A DNA stretch of 64,000 nucleotides from Auanema rhodensis (lineage: Eukaryota > Nematoda > Chromadorea > Rhabditida > Rhabditidae): NCBI GenBank assembly GCA_964057225.1, contig OZ059896.1:16194501-16258500 (forward strand). Direction: 5' to 3'. The position numbers and the translations under genes are program-made. Below are positions 24,700 to 39,400 of the stretch, piece after piece. Numbering within the stretch: position 1 is the stretch's first letter; each line of letters starts with the position of its first letter. The notes below the pieces were generated by a model. The model saw nothing but the letters and a program-made list of their open reading frames with translations, ran no database searches and was not told the origin of the DNA.

Positions 24700-27317
24700 G
24701 GCTTTCTAGGCATTCTGAAAATAGATTTTCCAAATTTAGTCGTTTACTTATACAGGTTCTTCATTTTTAACTATTTTAAAAATGAAAGATATAATCAACA
24801 ATGATGAAAGGATGGGAGGGGTAGTGATTCAGAAGCAATCTGACGTCATGAAGCAATCATAACTATTGTAAAATATTCTTTTTTCAAATTTATATCAAAG
24901 AAACATAATTAAAAATCTCTAATTATGTATAAGAATATGTAAGAACAGAAACTTTTGTTATCAAGATAAAGAAAAATTGAAATAAGAACGGATATGTGAC
25001 TTCTTGGTGAGTTTAAGCTTACAAACAAACGGATTATGTCGGATTTGTGAAAAACGAGATATGGCACAGATTTAGTTTGGGGGTCATTGGCTGAGGCTTG
25101 ACAAATCAGGCATCGAAGGCGGTCCCTACGGGCAGGACACATAGCCAGTAACTACAAACATAGAAGGCAAAGTTAAAAGAAATTTCCATTCCTCCTCTCT
25201 CTCTCTCTATTTCCTTTCAAAATTGTACTCTCTTTCTCTCTCCTGCTCTTCATCTCTATAATGCCATCGAATGTTGTTTTATCGTCGCCGTTTTCTAGCT
25301 GTTTTGCTCTTCTTCATCTTCCATAAGATTCGTCTTACTTTTCTGCGATAAAGGCGAGCTGGAAGGCGCTTCAATGAGAAACTTAGAACCATTCCATATT
25401 AGACTGAGAGAGACATAGAGAAACATAGAATTTAAGAAAGCCTAGCGTTAGACAAAGGACATAACGATGGAATTAGATATATTCAGATGAACAGACTGAT
25501 AGAGGGTAGAAGAAGAATGAGTATGCTCAAAGTGTCACTACATCAAACATATTTTGATATGAAACAAAGTAAAAGCAAAGGTTATAAAAAGAATTTCAGG
25601 CCAAAAGATATGTATTTTACCAAATAGAATTAACAGATGTCATGACCGGAAATTCACCATTCAACCGGAAATGGAGTAAATATCATAGAATAGCGACCAA
25701 AAGATGAAGTTAATTCAACTTTTCATTCAATTAATTTAAAGTATCAGCCTCAGAATGTAATGAGCATGTCGGTTGTACAGTATATGAATATAGTGAAATG
25801 AATATTTGAAAACTCCCAATGTAATAATCTGTCGTGCGAATTCTGCTCCGAACTTTTAGAACGATTTTCTATAGTCACTTAGTGCTCTGTCCACCTATTA
25901 TTCCCATTATGGCCTTCTGATGTTTCTTACATGTGAATTGAAATGATTCTCACAATTTCCGGATACTTTTTCCTCTCCCCTCTTGCAACTTTTCCCCATC
26001 TTTCTTCCTCATCATTCAATTGGATGGTATTTTGATGATTTTAATTTCTCTCATTTTTAACTGAGAAAAAAAATTCCGTGTATACAATAAAAATAAAATA
26101 ATAAATATCAAGAATGTAACTAGATCTTGATAAGACAAAAATGTGGAGAAAAAACGAATCAATAGCAGCAGATGTTCATACTGTACATCAAAATTTTCAT
26201 TTCCACTGTCGTTTTCTGTTGACCCAGCTCCTTCGTTTCATTGTATATTTTCTCAGTTCTACCCTTTTTTAGCCTGGCTACCCCAACATACGGACACTTA
26301 TATCATTGAAGACGGAAAGCAATTTTTAACGCAAAATAAGAAGAACTACTAGCATGCGTGCATATACAACGATATTGAAGCAACTGTTTTAATCTTCAAA
26401 ATTGCACTTTTTTCTTCGCTACAAAACGAAAGTAATCGATTTTTTTGAAAAATCAAGGTTACATTTGTTTGCCATATCAGTTAACCCCCCACGTCCCGTA
26501 GCCTCTTTTCGTTTTCCTTGGCCTTGTTGTATTTTCATTGCGAACGTTCTATGTTCTTAAGTTCATGCTTAATGCTGGTCATCTGAGCCAATGGGTTCAA
26601 ACTTTTTTTATTAAAAAAAAACGAAAATAATAAGGAGAAAAACGAATTATTTTATCATGGATCATAACACTTCATTCCAAACATTTTAATTGATTACCTA
26701 TACCGAAAAAAAACTTACTCAAGTTGCGGTCTTCGAAAATTAATTGATAACATTGTCTCCTCGAAAATCTTGATGACAATACCGAAGAAAACTGTCTGAC
26801 TTGGTAAATAATATTGAAAAAAAGGGTGCTACATCATATAATCATTTCAAATAGGATTTTCTGTCATTCTGCTGCTTTCCTCCCTCCCTATTAATTAAGT
26901 TCTAGTAGCTTCGCTTATTTTATTTCAAAACCTAAAAAGCTACTATTTTTCTAAGCGGCTTCAAGTATTTCACGATCATATAATTAGCAGTAACGAAGCC
27001 TTAATCAATGATCTCTGAATTAAACGGTACACTATTCTTGACAATTTGTTTAATTTGTTCTAATCAGGTTCTTATCACTTTGAGAATAAAATAGTGGAGT
27101 AATAGTGAATCTGTTTAATTAAAACAACAATTTTTTAAATTGGCATATAATAAACACACAATTTACGCCAACTTGTCTGTTATTGGCGCAAAGGATGTTA
27201 TCCTTGTTTTCATTTTACGTAGCGTATAGCTTGCGATCAGTTGTTAGCTGGATTAGGCATATTTATGATATTTGAACAGATTCATACATAATTAAACACT
27301 TTTCTTTCAGATTTAAA
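24700..27317. other. Bidirectional promoter region, LRR gene / MITF-TFEB gene
   Basis: A 2.6-kb head-to-head spacer with no convincing coding sequence. A full palindromic CRE lies close to the LRR gene, and a locally GC-richer patch lies near 25080-25145. The plus-strand gene start is preceded by CTTTCAG seven bases before the ATG (trans-splice-like). Confidence 0.5.
24841..24848. promoter_or_regulatory. Palindromic CRE (TGACGTCA)
   Basis: Exact TGACGTCA about 140 bases upstream of the LRR-gene start codon. It matches the CREB/ATF/bZIP consensus; use in vivo is inferred only. Confidence 0.35.
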
Positions 27318-30300
27318 ATGGATTCTTCACAAGCGCATAGGATAGCTCAACATCAAGGTAGACCAAGTCTACGATTAGACATGCTTATAGAGAAAAGGAA
27401 GCCCGGCGCTGTATGTTATTTTTTTTATAGTCTCTTAGTTTTATATATATATTTTTTTTTTATAGTGTTTGCCTGTTAGAACATTAAATTCGCGTGGTAG
27501 ATTAAGAACGGCGTCAGGTTAGCTAATTTACATAATGCTTTGTATTTATTTATTTTTTGTTTTCTGTTATCCTTTTTACCTCTTTAATTTTTCGTTGATC
27601 AATTGTTTTCAAAGTGCCTGTTTATATCTTTCAATCAAAGTTTATAGAATCGGCAGCTTCCAATGGTTCGCCATATTTGTATGACCAGGAAATAAAAATG
27701 ACTGGAAACACTTTAGTTCATATGCCCCCTCAACCTAGAGTAACAGGATCTGTTTCTAATACGGTTAGTTATTTTTTATTCATGTTATTTTTTGGATTGT
27801 TTGTTTTCAATATTTTATGGAAGTTATGTGAATATCATTTACCAATGCGCTTCGGTTTCGCTGACATATTTATATAATCTTTAAATTATTTCTCTGGATT
27901 TCTGCTTGATTCCATTATGTTTGTGTGTCTATTTCGATCAGACAACGCGCAATTTGTTTAAATGTGTACCATATTAATTTTATTTTAAACATTGTTAATG
28001 CTCGCTAAATTCATTTGTTATAAATTGCTTTCCAAATGCCTCTCCCCTACCTTTAAAATATTGAATGAAAAAAATTTGCCCTTTATAATAAGTATCATTT
28101 TTTCCTTATTTGAACGTATCGAGCTCATTACAAATAGCGTTTGTTGTCGTATAACTTACACCTTATTGAGTTTTTTAATCTATTTTTTCTTATATTTAGT
28201 CTCTGATAGCCATATTCTATTACCCATTCTTTTCTTTCTAAAGGATTTATCAACTACTTCTTTGTTATCTACAATCTTTTCCTATCGGGTCATGATCTTT
28301 TGAAAATAGTTTACCATCGATGTAATGACCACGTTGTGCATATATTAGATATTAACTGTCTGCGAATTCTTTGTTTTGATATGATTGGTGCAATGTTCTG
28401 ATTATGATATACAGCATTTGCTTCTAAAAATAGTATATATGATCAACTTTATTAAACTAGAAATATCTATTTCTGTTCAATATTAATGCGAAGATTTTTC
28501 CTACGTAAGAATATCATATTAATAGATTATCATATTCAAATTAATTCTGCCATATCCAATTCCTATATGATATCTCATTCAATATTTCAAAAAGTTTCAG
28601 GAATGCATGCGAACTAGAATAGAAATAAGTTTCCTGATGAATTTATGTTCCTCGCAGTTTTCATTTCAAATGTAACTTTTTGAATCAGGCATTCGTGTCC
28701 TTGAGGAGAAAGGCGCAGAGTATGCGATTTCTCCCTTTCATAGCATTGTGCGGTAAAGAAACACACAAACAACTGATGAGTCTGAAGGGGTTGGTGGTGT
28801 TGGCGGGGGCTGGCGGCAACAGACAACTGCAGGCCGGAGGCAGTACGTTTTATACATAGACGCAGGCTTGCCATCTGAAAAGAGAGTGTATTGAAAAAGA
28901 TGAGATGAAAGACACCGTGGTGGGAGGTGGTTGAGCATCACGTCATCGAATTGGCCGCCAGCCAACACGTGGAGCAGGCCCCGCCCAGGACCGGCTCTAG
29001 TTCATTCTCGTGTCATTTCGCTGCCCAAGAGCTTGACCGACTCAAGCTATTCGCGATTTTTGAGACAACTTTTTTTTGCGTTTTTTGATGTTAGGCGCTT
29101 CTTCTAATACGCCCATGTCCATGTGGGCAATGAATGGAAATTATAATAACTACAACTACAATGTTTCTGATGTAAGTTTTTTCTTCGTTTGGTTTATCTC
29201 ACTTGTTGGTTAATCGATTGGGTATTCACCGTTGAACATTTTTTTCTTTTCATTATGTCTTTTTCAAGCCATAATGGGCTTTGATTCTTTTCATTTTAAA
29301 AGCACAGGGTTTCAAACCCTGATGATTATTTTCGAAACCAATGAGATTGGAATAAATTAACGAATTTTCAGTTTCTTTAAACAAACAAAGTTTCTACATA
29401 TATGAACTTTTCTCACAAATTTTTCTTCAAATTACGAATAAAACGCTGCCTATATGTGGCGGGTTTCATTTTTATCTCAGAATTTTAACTAGTCAGCTCT
29501 CAAATTACGCCAATTTTCAAAAGCGGTTGACGTTAATGATATAAGAGCGCAATTTTTGCAATATAATTCGCTTTATGAGAGTTGCGATAAATTTTCGAAA
29601 AATTCTACATCTGCTTCCATCATTTAAACATTCAATATCAGGGTCCGTTGGTGCAAATGGCCAGCTGATCTCAATTTTTTTATTTTTCTATTCTTATTCT
29701 TTGGTGTATGCGTGTGTGTGGGGATAGCTTCGAACACCAGCATCTAGATTTCTCGTGGAAGCATGAGATAAACTTTCATCCTTACGATGGATATCAGATG
29801 AATTCGTCTAATTCTTTGCTGGAGTGAAATGATCATTCTCATGCGTGGTAGGCATGTGGAAAACTTTGCCAAGCAAGTATGCTAGTAATAAAGCTCTTGG
29901 TCTAGTTTCGTATTGCCTTAATTATTTCTGGCCATAGTTTCCGCTGATATTCTGAAAAAGCTGCCCTCTTTCCGTTTTCTGCCTTTTTCTCCTCATTTCC
30001 CAATCTCTCAATCTCCTTTCAGCCTTCTCCTGCCTCGAATCCGCATCATCTCATGTAATCGATATGTGTAGAGGATTATTTTTTGTCTGAGAAGAAAAGA
30101 GAGAAAACGAAGAGAAGATCGACGGCCGAGCGTTTACTGCGGGTAAAAGACAGTCTTTGGCTTTGCCATCTAATGTCCTTGGTAAGCGAGAGACACGATT
30201 GATAAGGTTGTGCGATAAGGATGATAGGGGACCGGGAGCGGCTGGCGACGCGCGGCCAATGCAATAGAAACATGGAGAAAAGAAGAGAATGAGAGAAAGC

Positions 30301-30350
30301 GCGCTCTCGCTGTTGCTGATGGTTGTGTACCGTGTGTCGTAGTCTCGACT

Positions 30351-30417
<67 letters not shown>

Positions 30418-33400
30418 TTCTCTCTCTCTCTCCTTTTCTCTTTCTACCTCTCACTGATTTCGCTCCACTCCGTGTCGTCCCTTTTCTCTACTTGTGTCTT
30501 TTCATTCTTACCCCATCAAATCTTCTGCTTTGATTGCCCACCGTTGCGTACCCGCCTTGTCTTAACCTATCTGACTCAGCATTTATTTGATATGATTCGT
30601 GGATTGGCTACTCATTCGCCAATGAGTTCACAATACTATGACGATGAACCGTATGAATCTAACGCTGCTAGGTTCCGGAGCACATATAATGCGGTCTGTT
30701 TTTTAACATACTGTATAAGTCTTTCTTTTCAAATTCCCACACATAGCTTTAGAAGCTTTCTCTCCTTCTTATCTTCGCTTAACAGCCTAAAGCATTGATT
30801 TTCATGTGAGAGCTTCTAAATTATTCAGAACCTAGGGCTGATTTAGGCAACAGTTCGTCTATTTGTTAATCGATTTTGTCGCGCTCTATTCTGCCGTTTT
30901 CTGATTTTTAGGTTATAATCATTGCTATTTTGGACATGCATGAATTTCTTTCTTTTCGTCGCGGTTTCAATGATTTTGCCTTTTCGACATTACGTCATCA
31001 CCGAAAACGATGGCGATATTGTATCATCATTTCCATCGCTTGATATCAGGGATTGACCGAATAATATCAGGTCAATCATAGTTTCGATAATGGCTCCTAT
31101 TTCATCGTATCCAATCTAATCTTAAATTAGATAACATTGGAAGTAGCTGAAATGTCTGAAAGGACAAAAAAAGTACATTCGCCGTTTATTGATGGACGGA
31201 CACTGAGTGTGCCTATGCTGCTGACTTACCCCCAATTCCCATTCAGAACCAATGTACGAGAATAATCAGAGGGCACATTTCTTATTTCTTTTTTTGTCCA
31301 AATGTCGAAAAGTTTCGAAATTAGCGAACTGTTAATGTATCAATTGGTAATTTTGAATTGATACCCTTTTCGCTTATTTACATTCGCATGAAATTGATTT
31401 CTTTTTCTCGGTTTTTGATGCTCATCTAATAGTAGGCTGTCGTGTGATGATAGTACATGAATAGTCACAGCTAGATGAGGCATATTTTACAAATTTAAAA
31501 GAACTTGCGTTGTTACTAAGGAATGTATGTAATATTAAGGCGAAACGTTAAAAAAGCTGAAGAGGAAGAGGTTAAAAAATCATTTGATAGTTTTACAAGT
31601 TTTTTTTTACAACTCACTATCAAAAAGCGCTTCATAATTCTACTCGCGTCAGACATTAGGCTTGATGTTTGCACTAGCTTTACTCATATGCTTGAAGAAG
31701 CTTCTCTTGGCATTTTCTCTCTCCCTTCCCTTCTATCTTTCTCATACTTGCATTTGGTTTCCTCTACATCATACCTCTTCGCGATTATTTAATAATTCGA
31801 GAAAGCGAAAAACTTTCAATCAGGGAATGACTCGCAAAAACTAATCTATAGCCAAAGGCTTGAATTGTTTATACTCTATATGATTACAGATGGAAAGGAG
31901 AGAAACGGGAACTTTGATACCACAATCTCAACGACTCTCACAAAATCTACAATTTGGAAGTGCTCCTTCCCAAAGTGGATTTGCTGCTATGTCATCTCCT
32001 CGTAAAATGCAACATCCGTTTCAGGTTAGTTAGAAGTTTTTCATTTCTATGTGTCGTCATCAACTTTCTCATAGAGTTTGGTTTGCATAAATTATAATTT
32101 TCTTTGACATTATTAGCAGGCACAGCTGAGAAATTATTATATGAAATAAGTTTTACTAGGGTAATATGAGATAGGTTTTTCTTTCTCGGGAAAAAAAAAC
32201 GTTTATTTCGCGGGTGGCTCTTACTTTTAGCTCTCTGCAAATATTAACTGTATGAGAGGGACATTTTCACTTGCTTCCTCCCGGAGACGTTTAATACTAA
32301 CTGCTCTTCTATTTTCTTTTCCTGCTTATTCTTTCTTTCTGTGCTAGCAAGTAGTCCAAGAAAACGTGATGACAGCAAAAGCGATCCTTCTACCCACTAA
32401 GCATTCAACTCGGTCCAACTGTCAGCTGATGGACTAGCGATAAAATGAAACTTGTTTACCTGGCTTGTTGCCAGGAGATCCAAAAGAAGTTCAGTGTTGA
32501 TGATTCCGTGAGAAAAAACTGAAACATGTCTTATCGATTTTGAAACTCTTCTCTTGTTCTATTGACGTTATAACGTATATAATATATTAGAACATAGAAC
32601 AAAGACTATATGATTACATTCAGTTTCTCCCTCTTTGTTTAAAGATAGGAAAAGATACATATGGGATTTTCAATCAAGCAAGGCAAGTGTTTAGTAATTC
32701 AGTAATGAACATGAGAAAAAGGATCTTCCCAGCTTTTTTCTTGAAATAGTAGCCAACATAATTTTAGCGCAGATGGCTAGCGCATTATCGACTCAAATTA
32801 TCAAAAAAAATCCAATAAAAAATGTTTGTTCAAATATCTCTTCTATTATTTCATATTATTCCTGTTTTCTTTATTAATATATGGGAGAGAGAGAATAATG
32901 AATAACTGATAAGCATTAATAATATTAAGAGAAAGATTTTTTCGAAAGAAAACGCGGAGACAAAATCAAAGGCGACATAGATAATTGAAACTTTTCACGA
33001 GAAAAACGGCAGCTGCGTTTTTTCATCTCTGATATTTCCCTCAATGTGAGTCCTAACTTTTATGTGCTTCTTTATCATTATCGACTCGTGAGTTGGGAAG
33101 ACAAAAAAAGAGATGAAGATGTTTAATTGTTTTCTGTGTGGTTTTCATAGTAAATCGGGACATAGAAGTGAACTTTGTCTCGGCAATTAATCAAAGGCGG
33201 TTGTGCGGGACAGCTGTAGAGAAGCTGCTAGTTGTCTAACTGATCCCTCCAGTTTTATGAAACTTCTTGAGCAAACTAATATTGAGAGGGGTCGAAAAGT
33301 CGTCTGCGCTGTTGATTCACGGTTGTCTATTGTCTCCGGCATTTAAATTTTCCGGCAGACAGGCAGTATATCCATTTATCCATACTGTCGCTTTGTTGTC

Positions 33401-36400
33401 TTTTGCCTCTTAACCTTAATTATACTGGATTGGCCATAATTAGCTACATCAACCATGCCAGCTACTGTTTCAAAGCCTCTTTCAAATGCTTGTTTAATGG
33501 TGTTTCTGGTAATTAATCTACAGCATTGACTTTCTATCCGTTTCTTTTTCATATTTATTTTGCGTTCTCTTTATCCCTCTTTTCCGTGTGTGTATTTTTT
33601 CACAGATTTTTCTCATGAATTCCATGTTCGCACTCCATTTTGAGCATTGTTTTCTGTATCCCCATAAAATCGCTTTCAGCTTTTGCTCGAAATTGGAACA
33701 GAAAGCATCATTGAAGACTGAAATTGTTTGATCATGTTCATATTGTTTGTTGAGACCATATGGTATATCCGTTGATCATAACGGTGCTGAATATGTCTGT
33801 TCTCGTTGTTGTTGGTCAACGGAGTCAAAGGTCTTAAAAACAAGAGAGAACGAAATATAAATATGAGAGGTAGGAGATCAATGAAAGAGAGAGGACGAGA
33901 AACGAATGATAGACTACATATTAGTTATATCTTTACGCTTTTTGCTCTGTTCCTCCTTTCTCCTCATTTCTCTCTCCCCTGTTCTCCCATTTATTCTCTC
34001 GAATAATTCGTCTCAGCTCAATCTTTTTCTTGACATGTTTATCAAGCACGAAATGATTACCACCATCTGCATGTTCGTTATTCATCTGTTTTTTTGAAAA
34101 CAAATCCTTTCCTGCTTTCATGTACTCAAAGAACAACGTTATCTAAAAACGAAAACTGACAAGCTAACGCGCAACCATTATTCTATCGCTTCCCCCTATC
34201 TTATGTCTTTTTCCTTTTAGTTTTTTTTCTTTTTTTTTCTCCAAGCCACTTAATTCATCCTATCTGCCTACGCCTCTAACAAATCACCGACTCTTGTTTG
34301 TTGTTTATGCGTTCGTTGGCTCTTGTTTGCTATAAACACTTTGCTTTTCTCTTTCTTCTACTACTACTGCTGGTACTGCTCTGGTCTCCATCCTTTTCTA
34401 TTGAATCCGTTCCTCCGTCCACAACGAACAGAGTTATAACGCCATACTTAAACTAGTCTTTCTTTATTACATTGACTACATTCTCGGTTCGGTTCTTGCC
34501 TACAATTGTGCTAATTTCGTTTCTTCCTTTTCCCACAAGCATATATCTATCTATCTATCTTTCTATCTTTCTATCTCTATCTCATCCATTTTGCTAGTCG
34601 AAAATGAACAGTAGCTGATCCTGTCTCAACAAATCATATCTGAAAACGATTGCCAAAAAACAACAGCCGAGTCCAAAACTTTCTATGGGATTTGCAAAAG
34701 TATTGCCGATGCAGTGCAACGGTGGGCTGGGCTTCGGCTTGGGTCTGGCTGAGTCGGGTTGTTTTTGAGTTGCCTGTTTCAGTTGCTGCTCGTGGCGTTC
34801 TCCCTTCTCATCGATTCAGCTCCTCCAGTTATTGCGTGTTTCTCTTATTGCCGAATTTAGCGATAGCAATGTTTGTCTAAGAATAATTCGTTTCATTCGT
34901 TATGCTCTTACCATACCATCCAGCTGTTTTTGTTTGTCCCTGCTGTTTCGTTAAAGCTGTAGATAGGTTGTCTCGCCCTATTTCCTCTCAGTTCTTTACG
35001 CTCAGATGTTTGTTCATAGGACCTGTGTGGAAAGCACTGTTCACTAGTACAGCACAGCTTATTAACGCTTTCTGTCTTACTCTATTCTATTATAAATACA
35101 TTCATTTATCCCTTACATTCGAATGTAGGCACATTTCGTAGTTAATTTCAGTTTAGTTTTTGATCGTATATCCAGAGTGATCATTTCTAGCTCCTCTTCT
35201 AAGTTTTGTATATCTGAGCTTAGCAATCAACACTTCTTCAGTCTACCAAGTCGTTTAAAGCATCTAATACACTTGTTTCCATCATCATCACCATCATCAT
35301 CATGGAGGATTGAATTATGCATCTCTCGGCCAGTTCTATATGTGCCCTAATCGGGTCCACATGTTGTCTGTCCATCGTTTGCTTGTTTGATTCTAAAAAC
35401 ACTATTCTCACGGTGATTGCCAGCTTGTTTATATAATATAGCCTTACCAGAATAATCGTTGTCGTTCTATCGTTTCAGTAGAAATATTATTCTAGATAGA
35501 CTCGTTGTTTTTTTTAGAATTCCTTTCCTTATTTTTTCTTGCTCGGAAACTCTTCATTCAATATTATATTATTCGTTTTCTCAACGTGCTTTGAAATCCG
35601 CCTCGAACTTTTATGTATGTCAGCCAAACAGCAGATTGCACATGTTTTTCGCTATCGCTCTTTCCTCCCTTGTCAGCTTAAAAGCAAAAAAAATGTTTTC
35701 AGTTTTTCTTTTTTTTCTTCAGTCCTTTTCAATCTTTATACTATGGATCACTTCTTCAGCATGTCGTTATGGTTTCTGTTATTATTATTATTGAAAATTA
35801 GATGATGAGAACGAGTGTTATTATGGAAATGCAATGAGTTTACGCTTCGTCGCATCCCTCGCACTCTGTGTCTCGCGATCATCTGGGACTGTCCTCCCTC
35901 ACACCTTCGTCTTTCTTCTTGTTGCCTTCCCTTTCTCTACATCTCTTCCTTCCAATCTCAATCTCAATCCCTCTTCTCAACCCATCATTGTCTATGTTCT
36001 ACGCCGAAACATGTTGTCTCACTTTGTAAACGGTTGGGTATAAATATCCAATTTCAACGTACAAAAGATTGTTACAAATTCGTTTCTGTATTTATCGACT
36101 AAATTGTCATATCAACACTGTTCACAACACAGTACTTTGTTATGCTCAGCTCTGCTTAGCTGTGGAGTTTCAATCGAATGTTCTTTTCGTTCTTTAGCAG
36201 CGCTAACAGTTGAAGCTGCTACAAACATGGCTTATGTAAGTAAGTGGCCTGCAGCAATAATTCTGTCCTATTCAATCGACCACAACTACCACCACTACGG
36301 CCCCCTCTATGTCGTTCCTGCAAGCAAACAGTGAAAGTGTGTTTTCAATAGCTTATTCTAATATTCCATCGATCCAATTTGTTGCCGTACGACGACGACG

Positions 36401-39400
36401 CTGCTGACGGCAACGACGATGCTCTTGCCTGTGGGCTGACGGTCCCATATTCTCATTTGTTAGGATCATCTATTTCCGCTGAAATTTTCCTTCATATCCC
36501 GATGATTGTATAAATGTGTTTGTGTCTGATGAAAAGATACTCTGTTTCTCTTGTTCTCTCTGTTCATTATTGAACGTTCTGGCTTAATTTGTTGCCCCTT
36601 CATTGATGTTTAGGTCGGGCTGGTCGCAATCAGCTGTTGGTTAGAAGGGGGCCTGACTGACTAACCGCGGGTTGCTGTATGTTGTTTCTCTCTCTATCTC
36701 TCCCTCTCTTGTTTCTTCTCGCTCTCTTTCAGTCTTTTCCCTCGTTCTTCTCTTAGCTCTGATTCTCTCTCTGTCTATATCTATCGTTCACCTCTTTTTT
36801 CTCTCTTTCTTTCTTTTTCTCTCTATCTTTTCACTTCTCTGTTTCTGTGCGTGAATAGGCAAGTAAGCTGGGCAGGAGATGTGATGGGGTATGGCTGGCT
36901 TGGCCACAAGCGGGCGGGGCCCTGTCGATGTTCGTCGTGCCCTCCCATCGCACTCTCAAACAACATCCAGCTCTTCGCTGCCGACATATACCTCCCTTTT
37001 TGGTAATTTATGTATGTTCTCTCCGTGCAATTGGATAATTTACCAGGCGGTTCTTAGAACTAGTTCATTTGTACAAAATACATAAATTGGTAGTAACATC
37101 CTCAGTCATTATATACTGACGACGGCCCAGACCCATATTGGGCCACCACTTCCACTACCACCATCACAATCATCGCCATCACAACCATCACAACCATCAA
37201 CGCCAACCACCCAGTTATAGTAGTGTCATCTATGCTGGCTGTTGTGGCGTTGCTTTCGCTTTCTCAATCGTTTTATGTTCTACAATCTCTGTCTTTATAG
37301 CTTCTGGAAGCTAGACATGTTTCTTGGTTTTGTTATGATTTCTCAAGCGGATTTCCAAAGACGACGTCTTTGTAAGGCCAATGAATTTCTAATTTCTCGG
37401 TCCCAGATTGCCATTGTTCTGAACGAGCTGTTTTGCTTCATTTGCTTTAGCTGTCCTCAGTCCTACTCAAGCTCTTCAACTTTAAAGCGTTTTGTTTTCT
37501 AATATTACTCTCTCACTTTCTTCCCTCGTCTGGTTGATGAAGCCTAATCGATGTAGCTCCTCCTCTAGTCTTCCTGATTTTATACTTTAGTGGATTTTGC
37601 CGTATTCTTCTTTATCAACTGCAACTATTGCAGTTACCATCATCCATGATTCTTTTCAGCTTTTCTAATCTATTATGCACTAATATGGTAAACATGAATT
37701 TCAACTTGCCGGTTTTCTTGTACTTTCCATCCATTTTGACGCTTTTCACTGCTTGAAAGTTATTATATCCCTCCATTTCACCTTATGTAGATGACGATGA
37801 AGAAAGGCTGGGAAGAGCGATTGAAAAGTAAGCTAGCCGGGTCTATATAGTTTGTTGTTTGTTGCTTCAGCATCATTTCATTCGATCTATTGATTCATCG
37901 TCTACTTCTCGTTCTTCTTCTTTTTTGGCTTTTTATTCATCTGACGCTTCAATTTAACGCCTTCTATCCATATCTGTTATGCTCGTCGTTTAGTATATAT
38001 TTGCACTTCTCTCTTGGATGTTATAGAAGATGTATGTTTGTGCGAAGAGCAGAATGCTTTCTTACGCGGGTGCTCACCAGCACCCACCACGACTGAAACA
38101 GCCTTTTCTTTTCTCTCTGTCTAACTGTTCTGAGAACGATCTGGAGAGCAATACACAACAGTATAGATACAAGTTTGTGAGTAGACGTTTTGTCTAGACT
38201 CACAGCTATGAACTGCCGAACCTTTTACCATCCTTCCTCCTCTTTGCACAGAGTATCGACTATCAAAATATTTTCTTCTCCAATTTTCATCCCATCAGTC
38301 ACTGTTTTTCCCAAAAAGAATCAGGCTTCTCCTGGTTTGTTTTGTTGTGAAATTTGGCCTTTATTGACTCTACGAATGTGTGTATGTGTGACTACGTCTG
38401 TAGTTCATCATCTCACAGTCTCACTCTTATAGGTTATCGATTCGTGCGATTTTTGTGCTCATTTACCTGTCACTGATTCCACTTTAACTACCGTCTAGTC
38501 CGTCAATCGTCTGAGCATTTCAATTTCTCCTTTGCTTTTAGCATTGCATAAACACAACTCTTCCTGTCATTATGTTCTTCCTCAGGCAGTGAGAGAGCTT
38601 GCCTCATCTTCACCTTCCTGTCATTTTTGCAGCCGCTGTTTCTTCTGCTACATCAACAAGCCCTTTTGAGACTATAATCATCTTTCTGCTTTTCTTCGCC
38701 AGAATATTCATGTCTTTTACCTGATCCTATTACTATTTATACTCACGAATGAACGCCATACTGGTATCATCATCTCTGACTTGGTTACACTCCACTAGTT
38801 TCTTCGCTCTTCCTCTACCGGTTCCCAATCATCATTTCACGCCATAACGATCATCACAAAACATTTGTGGTACTGCTGGATGAGGCGGCCAGTTTGACTC
38901 CTTTTTTTAATTTCCTTTTATAGACTTAGCTCTTCTATTTTTCTTGTCAATCAAACTTATTTTTTCTATTGCTTCACCATATTGTTTAGGCATTTTGTTG
39001 CATTTTTCTTCTTCGAATATTCGTTGTCGTTATCTTCATCGTTACACACATCTTCTTTTTTCTTTTTTTCTCCTATATTTATGGTCATATCTTGCAGCAG
39101 TTGCTCTCTATTCGGTGCTTGTAAATATCTCTTCCTAATACGGGTTCGCTATAACACGACGATGACCGTTGATGTGGTGGCGCGGGAAACACCCACCCGC
39201 AGAATTCTTCCTTCTCGAAGACGATTGATATCAGCTCCTTCTGCTCGATATTCGCCCACTGAAGAGCGGAAAGTCAGTCGACGAGTAGTGAAGACACCGT
39301 CTCCTCCAATGGCCAAAACTCTAGTCGTGCGCAAAACGACCCCAAAACGAACTGTTGTAGTGGTCCAGGTAATAGACTATTCTACATTTACTTCTAGATT

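Larger units (their letters stand above)
32025..39161. other. Long intron of the MITF/TFEB gene
   Basis: 7.1 kb, strikingly pyrimidine-rich on the plus strand, with local GC-rich patches (34700-34830, 36360-36450, and GGGCGGGGCC near 36911). Open frames here are Phe/Ser/Leu-rich by composition and not convincing. The patches may mark internal promoters. Confidence 0.5.

Noticed and set aside
37791-37829. ATG-led stretch [12 protein letters not shown] before a GTAAGC donor
   Set aside because: Ends in phase 1, which does not fit the phase-0 acceptor of the next MITF/TFEB exon.
32025-39161. Many Phe/Ser/Leu-rich open frames in the long intron
   Set aside because: They follow from T/C richness; no domain, no good start context and no shared splice phases.
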